Source: Anaerotignum neopropionicum (lineage in GTDB: Bacteria; Bacillota; Clostridia; Lachnospirales; Anaerotignaceae). From it: a stretch of DNA of 64,000 bases. Every line of letters begins with the position of its first letter. Position 1 is the first letter of the stretch. Positions 10,001 through 19,760 of the stretch are shown here, in pieces. A program made the position numbers and the translations under genes. The notes beneath the pieces were generated by a model. The model was not told the DNA's origin and searched no databases. It saw only the letters and a program-made list of their open reading frames with translations. Location of the stretch: positions 1-64,000 of the forward strand of contig NZ_LRVM01000001.1 in assembly GCF_001571775.1 (NCBI RefSeq). Reading direction: 5' to 3'.

Positions 10001-11083
10001 TCATCTAGGAATTTTCAGCTTTGTTCCAACACCGATGGTATCTGTTTCCTTTAAGTTATTTGCATCTAAAATTTTCTTGTATTCAGTGCCATTGCCATAT
10101 ACCTTTTGCGCAATACTCCAAGCCGTATCGCCCTCTTGCACAACATATTCCGTTGTCGTTCCATTGTTTCCTGTGGTGTTTGCATTTCCTTCTGGTGTAT
10201 TTGGAGGCTGTGTCTCCTCACCCTCAGGTGTGTTTCCCTCTACATCTGGGTTTTGTAAGTTTGCCAATTGTTCCTCCAACTGCATCTTTTCCAGCTGAAC
10301 GCTTTCATACTTGCTGCTTAAATCCACATTGGCTGTCAATTGATTTTGTGCATCCTCCAACTTACTGTTTAAACTCACACATTTAAAAATTAAAAATACA
10401 ATTAATATTAGCCCCATTACTCCTAAAATTATACCTAGCTTACTTACGCCGCCGCGAAAATCATATGCATCGTCATAATCGTCATAATCGTCATAAAGGC
10501 TGTCCAAATGCTCTTGCTTCGCTTTTTCCTCAAAATCCAGCTCTTCAAAGCGGTTTCTGCCCTTTGGCGTAAAATCTTCAAAGGCATTGTCTTCTTTCCT
10601 AGATTTTTTGCGTTTGGCAGGGGATAAGGTTTGTTGGGATACATCCTCCGCTATTTTTGATTTTTTCCGCGACGGCATTACACTCACATACTGAATTCCA
10701 TCATCATACTCGTCCTGCTCTATTCTATTCCCCACAGATACCGGATTATTCGTATCCTCTAAAGAAGATGTACTCCTTGCACGTCTTGAAACATATCTGG
10801 TAGGCTCACCTTCTTGCTGGGGAGCCTTCTTGATTTCATTGATTTCTGTGCCAACCTGCTGCATCCTTGCTTCCCGCACCTCTTCAATATCCTCTCGGGA
10901 GGGGCGTTTTCTGGAACGGTTCGGTTCCGTATTTCCGTCTTTGCTCATCAAAGGATGGGTTTGCATTAAAATATCAACAACCTCCTTGGGCAAATCATTA
11001 TACAAATCTTCATAGTATTCTTTATCGTTATCGGCCATTCCTCGAGAACCGGGGTTTGTATTGCTATTTTTGTCACTGCTCAT
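10001..11083 (-). CDS. membrane-anchored LysM domain protein
   Basis: A 360-residue protein with three parts. Residues 1 to about 210 are hydrophilic, low in hydrophobic residues and rich in Lys, Arg, Glu and Ser, so probably a disordered cytoplasmic tail, ending in an acidic [11 protein letters not shown] repeat encoded by near-identical 9-bp units. A single membrane helix follows (about 215-240), then a coiled-coil stretch ([12 protein letters not shown] onward), a Pro/Thr/Asn-rich linker and a C-terminal LysM domain ([14 protein letters not shown]). LysM binds peptidoglycan, so the protein should link cytoplasm to cell wall. A strong GGAGG site precedes the start, and its TGA overlaps a possible rho start. 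The specific function is unknown. Confidence 0.88.
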   Translation of the reverse strand: MSSDKNSNTNPGSRGMADNDKEYYEDLYNDLPKEVVDILMQTHPLMSKDGNTEPNRSRKRPSREDIEEVREARMQQVGTEINEIKKAPQQEGEPTRYVSRRARSTSSLEDTNNPVSVGNRIEQDEYDDGIQYVSVMPSRKKSKIAEDVSQQTLSPAKRKKSRKEDNAFEDFTPKGRNRFEELDFEEKAKQEHLDSLYDDYDDYDDAYDFRGGVSKLGIILGVMGLILIVFLIFKCVSLNSKLEDAQNQLTANVDLSSKYESVQLEKMQLEEQLANLQNPDVEGNTPEGEETQPPNTPEGNANTTGNNGTTTEYVVQEGDTAWSIAQKVYGNGTEYKKILDANNLKETDTIGVGTKLKIPR

Positions 11084-11212
11084 AATTTACCTCCGCTGGG
11101 TTTTGAAATACCTGTTTTCGCTCATAAAAATCACATTTTACCTTATTATTTTACATTCTTCCCTTTCATGTGTCAACACAACTAAATATTTTTCAAAAAA
11201 ACGTAAAATACA

Positions 11213-11250
11213 AAGCAAAACAGTCACCAATAACTTCTTGGTGACTGTAT
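11213..11250 (-). terminator. intrinsic terminator of the 11257-12864 gene
   Basis: CAGTCACCAA and TTGGTGACTG (11221-11248) form a perfect 10-bp stem; on the minus strand it is followed by TTTTGCTTTG. It lies directly after the stop of the upstream gene. Confidence 0.85.
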
Positions 11251-11256
11251 CAATTT

Positions 11257-12864
11257 TTACTCCAATCCAATTACAACATTCACACCGCTGCTTTCCGCAA
11301 CATATTCTAAAGAAACAGTATCCCCAACCTGCTTTTTCAAAATACCTAAATAATTTTTAACCTCAACCTCAAAAAGCTCGTTGCTGCCCTCTAACATCAA
11401 ATAGTAATAGCTGTTGCCCTCGGTAACAATGTCCTTCATCATGGAAATTACACCACTTACCTTGGCAGCCTTATCCGTATTAACGTTACTAATGCCATTG
11501 CCTGCCATTAAATTGCGGTAAACCTTTTCACATTCGGCAACGGTATCTCCTGTGGCAACAATTTGATATTTTTGAATATTCACCATAGCGTATTTTTTAA
11601 CCAGCCCAGCGCCGTCCTTCAAAGATAAGAAATACGTTGGTTCTTTGGCAATATTTAATAATATGGGGAAAGTTGCCGTATATCCTAAATGTTGAATCTG
11701 TCCCTCCGCAGAGGACATGGCGGAAATTTCCTTTGCTCCGGAAATCTGATAATATTTGGTTTCCTTGGTTCGAGAATTCATCAGCACAAAACCAACGTTG
11801 GATTCATCCCCGCCAATGGAGGTCACCCCGGTATAAACCCAAACATCGTCATCCAAAGCGATATAGTTATAGCCCTCGGTGCTTTGCAGACACTCTCTCT
11901 GCCCAAAAATGCTGTTGATATACCCCTTCTTCAAGGTGCCATAATAGTCATATTGTTCAATCAAAAGGTTTGCATCATACACCTTGTCAATCCAACGAGG
12001 AACATCTGCAATATCATAATAGCTGTGTTCCCCCGTGGTTGCGTTCACAACAATGGCACCCTTAATATCCGTACCACCAAAAAGACCAATAGTCTTATCT
12101 TCAACGGAGCATATCCAATAAGGCACTCCATTTTCATCAATTTCAAAATTGGTACTGCGAATCATGGCATTGGGATAACGGAAACGCAGATAACGATACA
12201 GATTTCGCCCAAAATGCTCAAAAGGAGAGTATCGAATTCCCTGCTCTAATTTCACCAAGTCAACGTTTTGTGATGTCATATCAATTTGAATATAGGCAGG
12301 AATGCCTGTATTTCGATTTGTCAGCCACTTAATCAAATCTCCGTAACGAAGGGGGGTAACCCTCACAGGCTTATTTTGATAGTTTATTTGGTTGAAATAT
12401 GCGCTTACTTCATACTGGGAAACCATATCTACCATGCTACCCATTTCTCTTTCCGCAAGCTTCGCCGCAGAGGTGCTGTCCAAAATGGGAATTTTGTTAT
12501 AATCCACCTCATGAATATCTGCGGCAAAATCACTGCTTTCTACGGCCAAAAGCTTATTATAGCTGGATGCCCGCAAAATAGGGGAAGATAGTAATGTACC
12601 TCCAACATAAAACAGGGCAAGTGCAACAGGTACCAGCAGCAGCTTTTTTATAACTTTTTTATTTGCCGCCCTCTCGGGGCTGGTTCTATCTAAAAAAACT
12701 ACGCGAAAAATCGTCCAAAAATTAATAATGATCCCCATGACCAAAATCGTTATGATAAACATCCAACTATCATGGGAATGAATATTTAGCGGTGGTAAGT
12801 AATAATAATACATACCCGCCCAAAGCAGGACGGTCAAAATCATTGGAATAATCCGCTTTTTCAT
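11257..12864 (-). CDS. conserved membrane protein of unknown function
   Basis: A 535-residue protein with three hydrophobic segments in the first ~110 residues and a large C-terminal region that is probably outside the membrane, rich in beta-prone Tyr, Val and Ile stretches (for example GGTDIKGAIVVNATTGEHSYYD). I recognise no enzymatic motif. The phrase about turning a value into NATTGE resembles PepSY-like or lipoprotein sensor domains, but this is weak. The ATG at 12864 has AGGAGG 9 nt upstream; an earlier in-frame start 26 codons upstream lacks one. It is a single-gene transcript between the LysM gene and mecA. Confidence 0.75.
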   Translation of the reverse strand: MKKRIIPMILTVLLWAGMYYYYLPPLNIHSHDSWMFIITILVMGIIINFWTIFRVVFLDRTSPERAANKKVIKKLLLVPVALALFYVGGTLLSSPILRASSYNKLLAVESSDFAADIHEVDYNKIPILDSTSAAKLAEREMGSMVDMVSQYEVSAYFNQINYQNKPVRVTPLRYGDLIKWLTNRNTGIPAYIQIDMTSQNVDLVKLEQGIRYSPFEHFGRNLYRYLRFRYPNAMIRSTNFEIDENGVPYWICSVEDKTIGLFGGTDIKGAIVVNATTGEHSYYDIADVPRWIDKVYDANLLIEQYDYYGTLKKGYINSIFGQRECLQSTEGYNYIALDDDVWVYTGVTSIGGDESNVGFVLMNSRTKETKYYQISGAKEISAMSSAEGQIQHLGYTATFPILLNIAKEPTYFLSLKDGAGLVKKYAMVNIQKYQIVATGDTVAECEKVYRNLMAGNGISNVNTDKAAKVSGVISMMKDIVTEGNSYYYLMLEGSNELFEVEVKNYLGILKKQVGDTVSLEYVAESSGVNVVIGLE

Positions 12865-13030
12865 AACAGTTATCCCTCCTTCTTTGCTAAAATTAATAAA
12901 ATATGGCGTTATTACCCTCTTTACATCTTCTCTCCAATTCATTATACTATACTATATTTCAAGTAAAAAGTATAGTGGAAATCAAAACACGACCCGTTTT
13001 TCTAGTTGAAAAGATAAGGAAGTGATTAAA

Positions 13031-13678
13031 ATGAAAATAGAACGTGTTAGCGAAAATCAATTAAAGTTAACCCTTACCAGAGCAGATTTGGTGGAACGTG
13101 ACTTAAAGCTGGAGGATTTAATCAATCCTTCGGAAAAAACACAAAAGCTGTTCCGCGATATTATGGAGCAGGCCCTGGATGAATACGATTTTATCAATGA
13201 AAGCACACCGCTTATGGTAGAAGCCGTTCCTGTAGGGGTTGACGGCATTATGGTAATTGTAACAAAAATTGATCCAAAAAACAAAAGTGAAAATCCTATG
13301 GATCTGCTGTTCAAAAACAAGGAAGCTCATAAATGGAAAAAGAAACCCTTAGATGCCATTGATACAAGCAGTAACGAAAATGAAGACCTGCTGATTTTCT
13401 CTTTCCGCACCTTGGATGATGCAATCCATGCCAGTCTGCGTTTGCACGGCTCCTATCAAGGGGAAAGCGAACTGCATAAAAACAACGAAAGAATTTTCTT
13501 GGTTTTGCAGGCGGATACATACGCCGATGAGAGCGATGACTATACTGAACTAATTCTAGATGAATTTGGTCAAAAACACATTTCCACTTCTCTTGCGAAA
13601 TACTACCTCTTGGAACACGGAGAAACCCTCATCAGTGCAAATGCCGTTGAAATTTTGGCAAAAACCTTTGGTGATTAA
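13031..13678 (+). CDS. mecA: adaptor protein MecA
   Basis: A 215-residue MecA-type adaptor that delivers substrates to the ClpC ATPase. It has the family's N-terminal substrate-binding opening MKIERVSENQLKLTLTR, an acidic linker (SSNENED) and a C-terminal ClpC-binding domain ending in ISANAVEILAKTFGD. The ATG at 13031 follows AGGAAG; a GTG three codons earlier is less likely. It stands alone on the plus strand between two minus-strand groups. Confidence 0.93.
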   Translation: MKIERVSENQLKLTLTRADLVERDLKLEDLINPSEKTQKLFRDIMEQALDEYDFINESTPLMVEAVPVGVDGIMVIVTKIDPKNKSENPMDLLFKNKEAHKWKKKPLDAIDTSSNENEDLLIFSFRTLDDAIHASLRLHGSYQGESELHKNNERIFLVLQADTYADESDDYTELILDEFGQKHISTSLAKYYLLEHGETLISANAVEILAKTFGD

Positions 13679-13681
13679 AAA

Positions 13682-13722
13682 AATTCCCTTCAGATAACCT
13701 CTGATTACCTGAAGGGATTTTT
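13682..13722. terminator. bidirectional terminator between mecA and the DUF2461 gene
   Basis: TCCCTTCAG and CTGAAGGGA form a stem with A-run and T-run on opposite sides, so it can serve both convergent genes. Confidence 0.85.
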
Positions 13723-14397
13723 TTATTCCGCCTTGATTTCTTTTAAATATCGATACAAAGGAATCAGTTTTTTCCACTTTTCCGCCAGCATTTGAGGCAA
13801 TTGGGGAGAAAAAATAATATCCTCCATCTTTTTTTCTTCAGCAAGGTAGAAGTTTTTTTTCACATACCACGGATGGATTTCTCGGGGCAAGGCTGAGGCA
13901 TCCACCTTTTTATAATCCTCGCCCATTAAAGTGAATATGCCTTCCCTTTCCACTCCCCGAACAATATCAGCAAAATCCCTAGGCTTTTTTTGTATGCTAT
14001 CTCGATATGCATTCAAATAAGCAGGTGTAGCTTCATAAACACCCATGCCATGGTTATATCCCTCCGGTGATAGCTCAAAATAAAAAGCCGGACGCAGCTT
14101 CCATTCCGTCCCTACAGAAAGAGGCTCCTTAAAAACGACCCAGCGGCACGCACGGTATGGACTTTTATCCTTGGAAAAACGGATATCCCGATTGATCCTT
14201 GAAATTGCCCAATTCATTTTTTCGCCTGTGCTTTCTGCAAACTGCTCCCCCATGTCCATGGCAAACCTGTCAAAAGGGTCCTTCAACACCGCTTTATACC
14301 GTTCCCTGTTTTGATCCATCCATTCCTTATTGTTATTCATTCTAAGTTCCCACAAAAAATCTATTGTTTCCGGCATAAAACCAGTGAATTCCTTCAT
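13723..14397 (-). CDS. DUF2461 family protein
   Basis: A 224-residue cytoplasmic protein of the DUF2461/TIGR02453 family. It starts with the family pattern of FxxFLxEL followed by NNNKEWMDQNRERY and contains INRDIRFSKDKSPY. The function is unknown in the family. A GGAG site lies 9 nt before the ATG. It is probably monocistronic, facing mecA. Confidence 0.9.
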   Translation of the reverse strand: MKEFTGFMPETIDFLWELRMNNNKEWMDQNRERYKAVLKDPFDRFAMDMGEQFAESTGEKMNWAISRINRDIRFSKDKSPYRACRWVVFKEPLSVGTEWKLRPAFYFELSPEGYNHGMGVYEATPAYLNAYRDSIQKKPRDFADIVRGVEREGIFTLMGEDYKKVDASALPREIHPWYVKKNFYLAEEKKMEDIIFSPQLPQMLAEKWKKLIPLYRYLKEIKAE

Positions 14398-14500
14398 ATT
14401 CTCAACTCCTTTTTCACCTGATTATAACACAAACCATTTTTTATGGATAGCAAAAATTCAAATTCCCACTTGTTTTCTCTGCTTTAGCCCCAATAAAAAA

Positions 14501-14757
14501 GGCGGACAAAATGTCCGCCTCAGACTGTCGAAAAACCTATTTTATAAAACGGAAGGGTTTGGGAAACGAAGTGTTCCCCAAGTGAAATCCGCAGGATGCG
14601 CTTTGCCCATCCGAGGAAAAAAGGGAGTTTCAAGACCTTTTGGTCGCAGGAACTCATCTTTTTCTCATCTGTCAACTTGAAAAAAGCTTGAAGGAACCGA
14701 GCTTTTTTCAAAGGGTGTCGACTTTATCGACACCCTGAGACAGACAAAAAGTCCGTT
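14501..14757. repeat. intergenic mosaic repeat, copy E
   Basis: A hairpin-rich block between the DUF2461 and hppA genes. Its ends are imperfect inverted repeats: the left reads GGAC...CTCAGACTGTCGA, the right read backwards GGAC...CTCAGGGTGTCGA. Inside, a segment (about 14586-14670) matches copy F at 17332-17400 (AATCC-CAGGATGC, TTGCCCAT, GGAACTCATCT). A 10-bp hairpin GGGTGTCGA/TCGACACCC at 14714-14736 can terminate hppA. No open frame here has a ribosome binding site. Confidence 0.7.
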
Positions 14758-14771
14758 ATAATTGCATTTTA

Positions 14772-16751
14772 TTAAAGAATGCTGCCAATTGCCATAAACA
14801 AAGGAGCAAATACCAAAGATACCACTGTCATCAGCTTAATCAAAATGTTGATGGAAGGGCCAGAAGTATCTTTAAAGGGGTCACCAACGGTGTCGCCAAC
14901 AACAGCTGCTTTGTGAGCTTCGCTACCTTTACCGCCGTGATTGCCTTCTTCAATGTACTTCTTCGCATTATCCCATGCGCCACCGGCATTGGACATAAAG
15001 ATTGCCATTACTACACCTGTTACTAACGCACCAGCAAGCAAACCACCCAAAGCGGATGTTCCCAAAAGGATACCAACAACCAAAGGAGCAGCCACTGCCA
15101 TGATACCAGGAACCAGCATTTCCTTCAATGCTGCGGTTGTAGAAATTTCAACGCATTTCTTGTAATCTGGCTTACCGGTTCCTTCCATAATTCCGGGAAT
15201 GGTACGGAACTGGCGTCTTACTTCTTCAATCATCTCGAAGGCTGCTTTACCAACAGACTGCATTGTAAATGCAGAGAAAAGGAAAGGAAGCATACCGCCG
15301 ATAAACATACCAATGATTACTCTGGGCTCAAGGATGGAAATTTCTGTCAAATCAACTGCATTTGCATAGGATACAAACAATGCCAAGGCTGTCAAAGCTG
15401 CTGAACCAATGGCAAAGCCTTTGCCCATTGCCGCTGTTGTGTTACCAACTGCATCCAGCTTATCTGTAACATTTCTTACGGAGTGATCCAAACCGCTCAT
15501 TTCTGCAATACCACCGGCATTGTCTGCGATGGGGCCGTAAGCATCAACCGCTACCGTAATGCCTGTTGTGGAAAGCATCCCAACGGCAGCCAAGGCAATG
15601 CCGTAAAGTCCGGATACTGCATAAGCTACAAAAATACCGATTGAGATTAACACAATAGGGATCGCTGTAGATTCCATACCAACTGCCAATCCGCTAATAA
15701 TTGTTGTTGCCGGACCTGTTTCGGACTGATCAGCAATTTTCTTTACGGATTTGTAATCGCCGGAGGTATAGACCTCTGTGATAACACCAATCAAAAGGCC
15801 TACAATTAAACCGGAAATAATTGCGATGCCCGCTTTCATATCTCCAAAGAATACCTTGCTTAATATCAAAGAAGCAATTGCGACCAAAACAGCTGAAGAA
15901 TAAGAACCCGCCTTCAAAGCCTTGTGAGGGTTGGAGTTCTCATCGCCCTTAACAAAAAAAGTACCGATAATGGAAGCCAAAATACCGATTGCCGCCAGCA
16001 CTAAGGGGAAGGTTGCACCTTCTGCCTGGAAGTAAATAATGCCTAAAGTAATCGCAGAAATAATGGAGCCAACATAAGATTCGAAAAGGTCAGCACCCAT
16101 ACCCGCAACGTCACCTACGTTATCACCTACGTTATCGGCGATAACGGCAGGGTTACGAGGGTCATCCTCAGGAATGCCTGCTTCAACCTTACCTACCAAG
16201 TCAGCGCCAACGTCAGCAGCCTTAGTATAAATACCGCCGCCAACACGACCAAACAAAGCGATAGAGGAAGCGCCCAAGCCAAAGCCAAATAAAATGTTTG
16301 CATTTTTTGTTAATGCATAAATTGTGCCAACACCCAATAAACCAAGGCCAACTACAGACATACCCATAACAGCACCGCCGCTAAATGCGATAGAAAGGGC
16401 TCTATTCATACCGCCAACTCTGGCTGCATTTGCAGTTCTAACGTTTGCCTTTGTTGCAACGGACATACCAAAATATCCGGCAAGCGTAGAAAGAAGTGCA
16501 CCAATTAAAAAGCAAACTGCTGTCATCCAATTTACACCAAAACCAATCAATACAAATAAAACTGCAGCAAAAATAACTAGGATGCGGTATTCTGCCTTCA
16601 AGAAGGCATTTGCACCCTCTCTAATGGCAGCAGCAATCTCTACCATGCGTTCTGTTCCTTCTTCTTCGCGGCTAACCTTACCCGCAAGAACGAAGGCGAA
16701 CACCAGCGCAAGTACACCAAATACAGGCGCCAAGTACATCAAGTTTTCCAT
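14772..16751 (-). CDS. hppA: membrane-bound pyrophosphatase (K+-dependent type)
   Basis: A 659-residue, many-helix membrane pump that couples PPi hydrolysis to H+ or Na+ export. Substrate motifs are visible: [21 protein letters not shown] and the [12 protein letters not shown] block, plus [12 protein letters not shown] near the C terminus. The K+-sensing position reads [10 protein letters not shown]; alanine there marks the K+-dependent class, lysine the K+-independent one. That class includes both H+ and Na+ pumps, so the ion cannot be decided here. The start follows AGGGGG. A long leader with its own promoter precedes it. Single gene. Confidence 0.96.
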   Translation of the reverse strand: MENLMYLAPVFGVLALVFAFVLAGKVSREEEGTERMVEIAAAIREGANAFLKAEYRILVIFAAVLFVLIGFGVNWMTAVCFLIGALLSTLAGYFGMSVATKANVRTANAARVGGMNRALSIAFSGGAVMGMSVVGLGLLGVGTIYALTKNANILFGFGLGASSIALFGRVGGGIYTKAADVGADLVGKVEAGIPEDDPRNPAVIADNVGDNVGDVAGMGADLFESYVGSIISAITLGIIYFQAEGATFPLVLAAIGILASIIGTFFVKGDENSNPHKALKAGSYSSAVLVAIASLILSKVFFGDMKAGIAIISGLIVGLLIGVITEVYTSGDYKSVKKIADQSETGPATTIISGLAVGMESTAIPIVLISIGIFVAYAVSGLYGIALAAVGMLSTTGITVAVDAYGPIADNAGGIAEMSGLDHSVRNVTDKLDAVGNTTAAMGKGFAIGSAALTALALFVSYANAVDLTEISILEPRVIIGMFIGGMLPFLFSAFTMQSVGKAAFEMIEEVRRQFRTIPGIMEGTGKPDYKKCVEISTTAALKEMLVPGIMAVAAPLVVGILLGTSALGGLLAGALVTGVVMAIFMSNAGGAWDNAKKYIEEGNHGGKGSEAHKAAVVGDTVGDPFKDTSGPSINILIKLMTVVSLVFAPLFMAIGSIL

Positions 16752-17028
16752 GATTTAATCCCCCTGATTCTCTTTTGAATTGTTACTTAAATGAATTAAG
16801 TTATTATTTCCACCCGACCTTATGATCGGAATAACAAAAACCGACTGCCTACAAAATTTACATACACGTGCCTATATTTAAAAAAGACAAAGACACTGCC
16901 CATTCCTCCGCTTTGGTTAGCCCTGTCCCCAGCAGATTTCAAAGTGCAGTATCCATCTGCATTCAATCTTGTATGAGTCTTATTCTGTCCCACGCACTAG
17001 TATAAACGATTTGTTAATAAAAAATCAA
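16752..17028 (-). promoter_or_regulatory. hppA promoter and long unexplained leader
   Basis: On the minus strand TTGATT (17023-17028) and TATACT (16999-17004) with 18-bp spacing form a plausible promoter. About 240 nt of leader follow before the hppA start. It holds a hairpin TGCAG/CTGCA (16945-16961), a C/G-rich block around 16886-16930 followed by a T-run, and a hairpin CCGA/TCGG (16814-16829) flanked by GTTATT/AATAAC. No known riboswitch consensus was recognised by eye. Confidence 0.5.
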
Positions 17029-17167
17029 CCCTTTCAGCCATTCCTAATCATTTTTTTTTCAAAAAAATTGTAAATTTTCTTAAAAAAAACGCTTTTATTA
17101 GAACAAAGTTAAAAAATCGTCCCTTTTTCTATAAATAAAAAACACCATAATTGTTTAACGGCCAGGC

Positions 17168-17526
17168 TATAGATAAAGTCCTTTTTGTGTAACTGAAGGG
17201 CTTTGGAAACATTAGTTATTTCTTTCCCCTTTGAAAAAGACCTCTTTTCTTTTTCTCATAAACCTCCTCTTTACCCCCTCGATGTCTGGTCGGTGATTTA
17301 TGGGTGTAAAAAAACACGCTAGTAAACCGGAATCCCCAGGATGCACCTTGCCCATGTGAAAAAACAGGAAGTTGCATGACATTTTGTCAGTGGAACTCAT
17401 CTGTTTGCTCTCTGTATGCTGAAAAAAATATTGTAAAAACTGCGCTTTTTTTAAAAGAGCAAGTGGGTTTGGGCAACGCCCAAGGTTTATCTACGCTCTA
17501 AAGGTGTCAACAAAGTGACACCTTTG
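17168..17526. repeat. intergenic mosaic repeat, copy F
   Basis: This copy joins two modules. The middle (17325-17410) matches copy E. The right part, GCAAGTGGGTTTGGGC followed by AACGCCCAAGG and TCTACGCTCT, matches the right end of copy C. It ends with a stem AAAGGTGTC/GACACCTTT (17500-17525) that can terminate the AEC carrier gene. An extra ~100 bp near 17220-17320 is absent from E. No gene is apparent in it. Confidence 0.65.
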
Positions 17527-17556
17527 CGCAGTGAATACTTCATCGTGCCATCGTTT

Positions 17557-18489
17557 TTATGCCCTGCATAAAAATTGTGCAACCAAAGGCAGCGTAAATA
17601 CCGACAGAATTGTCGAAACAAAAACATACTCCGATGCCCGCTTCTCATCATTTCCATACAACTCCGCAAAGGAAGGCAGTGCCGCCGCCGCCGGCGTTCC
17701 CATAAGAATCACCAAAACATTCAGCGCCAAACCATGCAAAAATACCCCTGCAATCAATTTTGTAATAATGGGCATTATTATTAATGTAAGAAAACTAAAA
17801 ATATACACAATTTTGTCTTTAAATATCCTGCGTACATCTGCTGCTGCCAGCAAGGTACCAATATAAATCATTGACAGGCAGACCGTTGTATTTGCGGAAA
17901 ATTGCAATGCGTCAAAAATTGGCGCGGGCAACCTGATGGAAAACACAAAACACAATACCCCGATAACTGCCGCAAGACAGATTAAATTTAAAAACGCATC
18001 CTTCATCATTTTACCAAAGGTTTTCTTGTTTTCTCCTCCCAAATTAAACAAGAAAGAACATACGGTAAACAAAAATACGTTACAGGTAAACATGACAGCC
18101 ACGCAAAAGATCAAGCCCTCAGCACCATACATAGCCATAATTAATGGCTGGCCCATGAAGATTACATTGCTGTAAACACCGCCGCCAGAAAAAAGACCCA
18201 CTTCCTGCAAACTCATTTTTTTGATTTTGCCCACTGCAAAAAACATCAGCGCTCCCAAGCAACACATCAAAAATGTTGTTCCACAGGTTTTGAGAAAACC
18301 TCCGAAAATTTCAGCGGAGTATTCTCTTTGCATTAAAACGATCATATTACACGGTACTGCCACACGGGTTAATACAATGGATAGCCCCTTTGCATTGGGC
18401 GTTGACAGAAACTTCTTTTTATGCAATAAAATGCCCACAACCATAAGTATTACCATCGTCAGCAATTGCATAATTACAGGTATTGCCAT
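17557..18489 (-). CDS. AEC family transporter
   Basis: A 310-residue membrane protein of the auxin efflux carrier family (PF03547), with about ten hydrophobic segments and the family's central TGPLxN-like region replaced here by SGGGVYSNVIFMGQPL. Members export or import organic acids such as malate or malonate; the substrate here is unknown. The ATG at 18489 has AAGAAGG at good spacing, preferred to a TTG two codons earlier. It stands 134 nt after PAP2 on the same strand. Confidence 0.88.
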   Translation of the reverse strand: MAIPVIMQLLTMVILMVVGILLHKKKFLSTPNAKGLSIVLTRVAVPCNMIVLMQREYSAEIFGGFLKTCGTTFLMCCLGALMFFAVGKIKKMSLQEVGLFSGGGVYSNVIFMGQPLIMAMYGAEGLIFCVAVMFTCNVFLFTVCSFLFNLGGENKKTFGKMMKDAFLNLICLAAVIGVLCFVFSIRLPAPIFDALQFSANTTVCLSMIYIGTLLAAADVRRIFKDKIVYIFSFLTLIIMPIITKLIAGVFLHGLALNVLVILMGTPAAAALPSFAELYGNDEKRASEYVFVSTILSVFTLPLVAQFLCRA

Positions 18490-18623
18490 ATTCAAACCTT
18501 CTTCCCTAAAAAACTCAGCGCTTCCTTTCCCCCCTACTTCTAATCAAAAGAAACACTGGCAAATCCCCAAAAAGGACTATTTTTTTTATTCTAAACGAAA
18601 CTTTTACCTTTTTCAATCTTTAT

Positions 18624-19181
18624 TTATAAAATCCGACTTTTATTTTTTAAAACGCATCTTTCAAAAACACAAATTACATTTTTTGCCACCACCCATCCCA
18701 GAACCGCCCCACCAAAAACATCAGAAGGATAATGCAGCCCCAAATAAATTCGACTAAATCCCATCAAAACAGCAAAAAGAAAGGCCACCCAGCCCCATTT
18801 TTTATTCATGGAATAAATTGCAGCTGCCGCCGCAAAAGAAGCCGAAGTGTGCCCTGATGGAAACGAAAAATCAGAAAGGGGTGACACCAAAATATCAAGC
18901 CCCAGCAAATCATACGGCCGCACTCTTGCCACCATTGGTTTAAGCAATACATTGCAGACTAGTGCATTTGCGCCCAAACAAAGGACCAATAAAATCCCCC
19001 ATGTTCTCCATGGATTTTTTCTATTGCCCACGAAAAAAAAGAGGATTGCTAATGCAATCCAAAGAAAGCCATTGTTTCCTAAGGAAGAAATCAAAATCAT
19101 TGGTTTATCCAGACATGGAGTACTAAAAACATTTCGCAATCCCGTTAAAATCATAATATCTACCGTCTGTATCCATTCCAT
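18624..19181 (-). CDS. PAP2 family membrane phosphatase
   Basis: A 185-residue membrane protein with the complete three-part acid phosphatase motif: KPMVARVRP, FPSGHTS and SRIYLGLHYPSD, with both catalytic histidines and arginines. Size and layout suit an undecaprenyl-pyrophosphate or phosphatidylglycerophosphate phosphatase; the sequence alone does not choose. It begins 6 nt after mntP ends, so the two are probably co-transcribed. The ribosome binding site (GGGGGCGGG) is rather far from the ATG. Confidence 0.92.
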   Translation of the reverse strand: MEWIQTVDIMILTGLRNVFSTPCLDKPMILISSLGNNGFLWIALAILFFFVGNRKNPWRTWGILLVLCLGANALVCNVLLKPMVARVRPYDLLGLDILVSPLSDFSFPSGHTSASFAAAAAIYSMNKKWGWVAFLFAVLMGFSRIYLGLHYPSDVFGGAVLGWVVAKNVICVFERCVLKNKSRIL

Positions 19182-19187
19182 AGTGGT

Positions 19188-19760
19188 TTAACCCGCCCCC
19201 AATAACGTATGTTCAATCAAAATTTTCGCCCCGATAAGGATTAGCACAATGCCGCCAATAATCTCCGCCTTTGTCTGTAACTTCTCTCCCAAATACTTTC
19301 CTGCCCATGCCCCAATGCATGAAATAACAAAGGAAACAATACCAATGATGACTCCGGCTTGTAAAATATCCACCTCCAAAATAGCAAAGCTAATCCCAAC
19401 AGCCAAAGCATCTATACTTGTGGCCACAGCCTGAATTAAGAGTACTTTATTTGTTAAAGAACAGTAGCCATTGTTTTCTTCCTCCGCCCCCTTCAGGCTT
19501 CCCCAAATCATATTTACACCAATAATCAGCAGTAAAATAAATGCAACCCAATGGTCAACGGCCTCAATATAAGCCTTTACACTGCTTCCCAAAAACCAGC
19601 CGATAACAGGCATTATAAACTGAAATCCTCCAAAAAATGCAGCTTGCCTGATGGCATCCCGTTTCCCAAAGCTTCGCACAGAAACACCATTGGAGATAGA
19701 TACGGCAAACGCATCCATCGCCAAGCTCACCGCAATCAACAAAATTGCCGAAATTCCCAA
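19188..19760 (-). CDS. mntP: manganese efflux pump MntP
   Basis: A 190-residue membrane protein of the MntP/YebN family with six hydrophobic segments and the two family repeats, SLAMDAFAVSISNG near the N terminus and ATSIDALAVGISFA in the second half, whose aspartates bind the metal. It exports Mn2+. The start is taken as TTG at 19760 because GGAGG lies 8 nt upstream and the length then equals that of the family; a longer frame would add 33 residues unlike any MntP. Followed closely by the PAP2 gene. Confidence 0.92.
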   Translation of the reverse strand: MGISAILLIAVSLAMDAFAVSISNGVSVRSFGKRDAIRQAAFFGGFQFIMPVIGWFLGSSVKAYIEAVDHWVAFILLLIIGVNMIWGSLKGAEEENNGYCSLTNKVLLIQAVATSIDALAVGISFAILEVDILQAGVIIGIVSFVISCIGAWAGKYLGEKLQTKAEIIGGIVLILIGAKILIEHTLLGAG

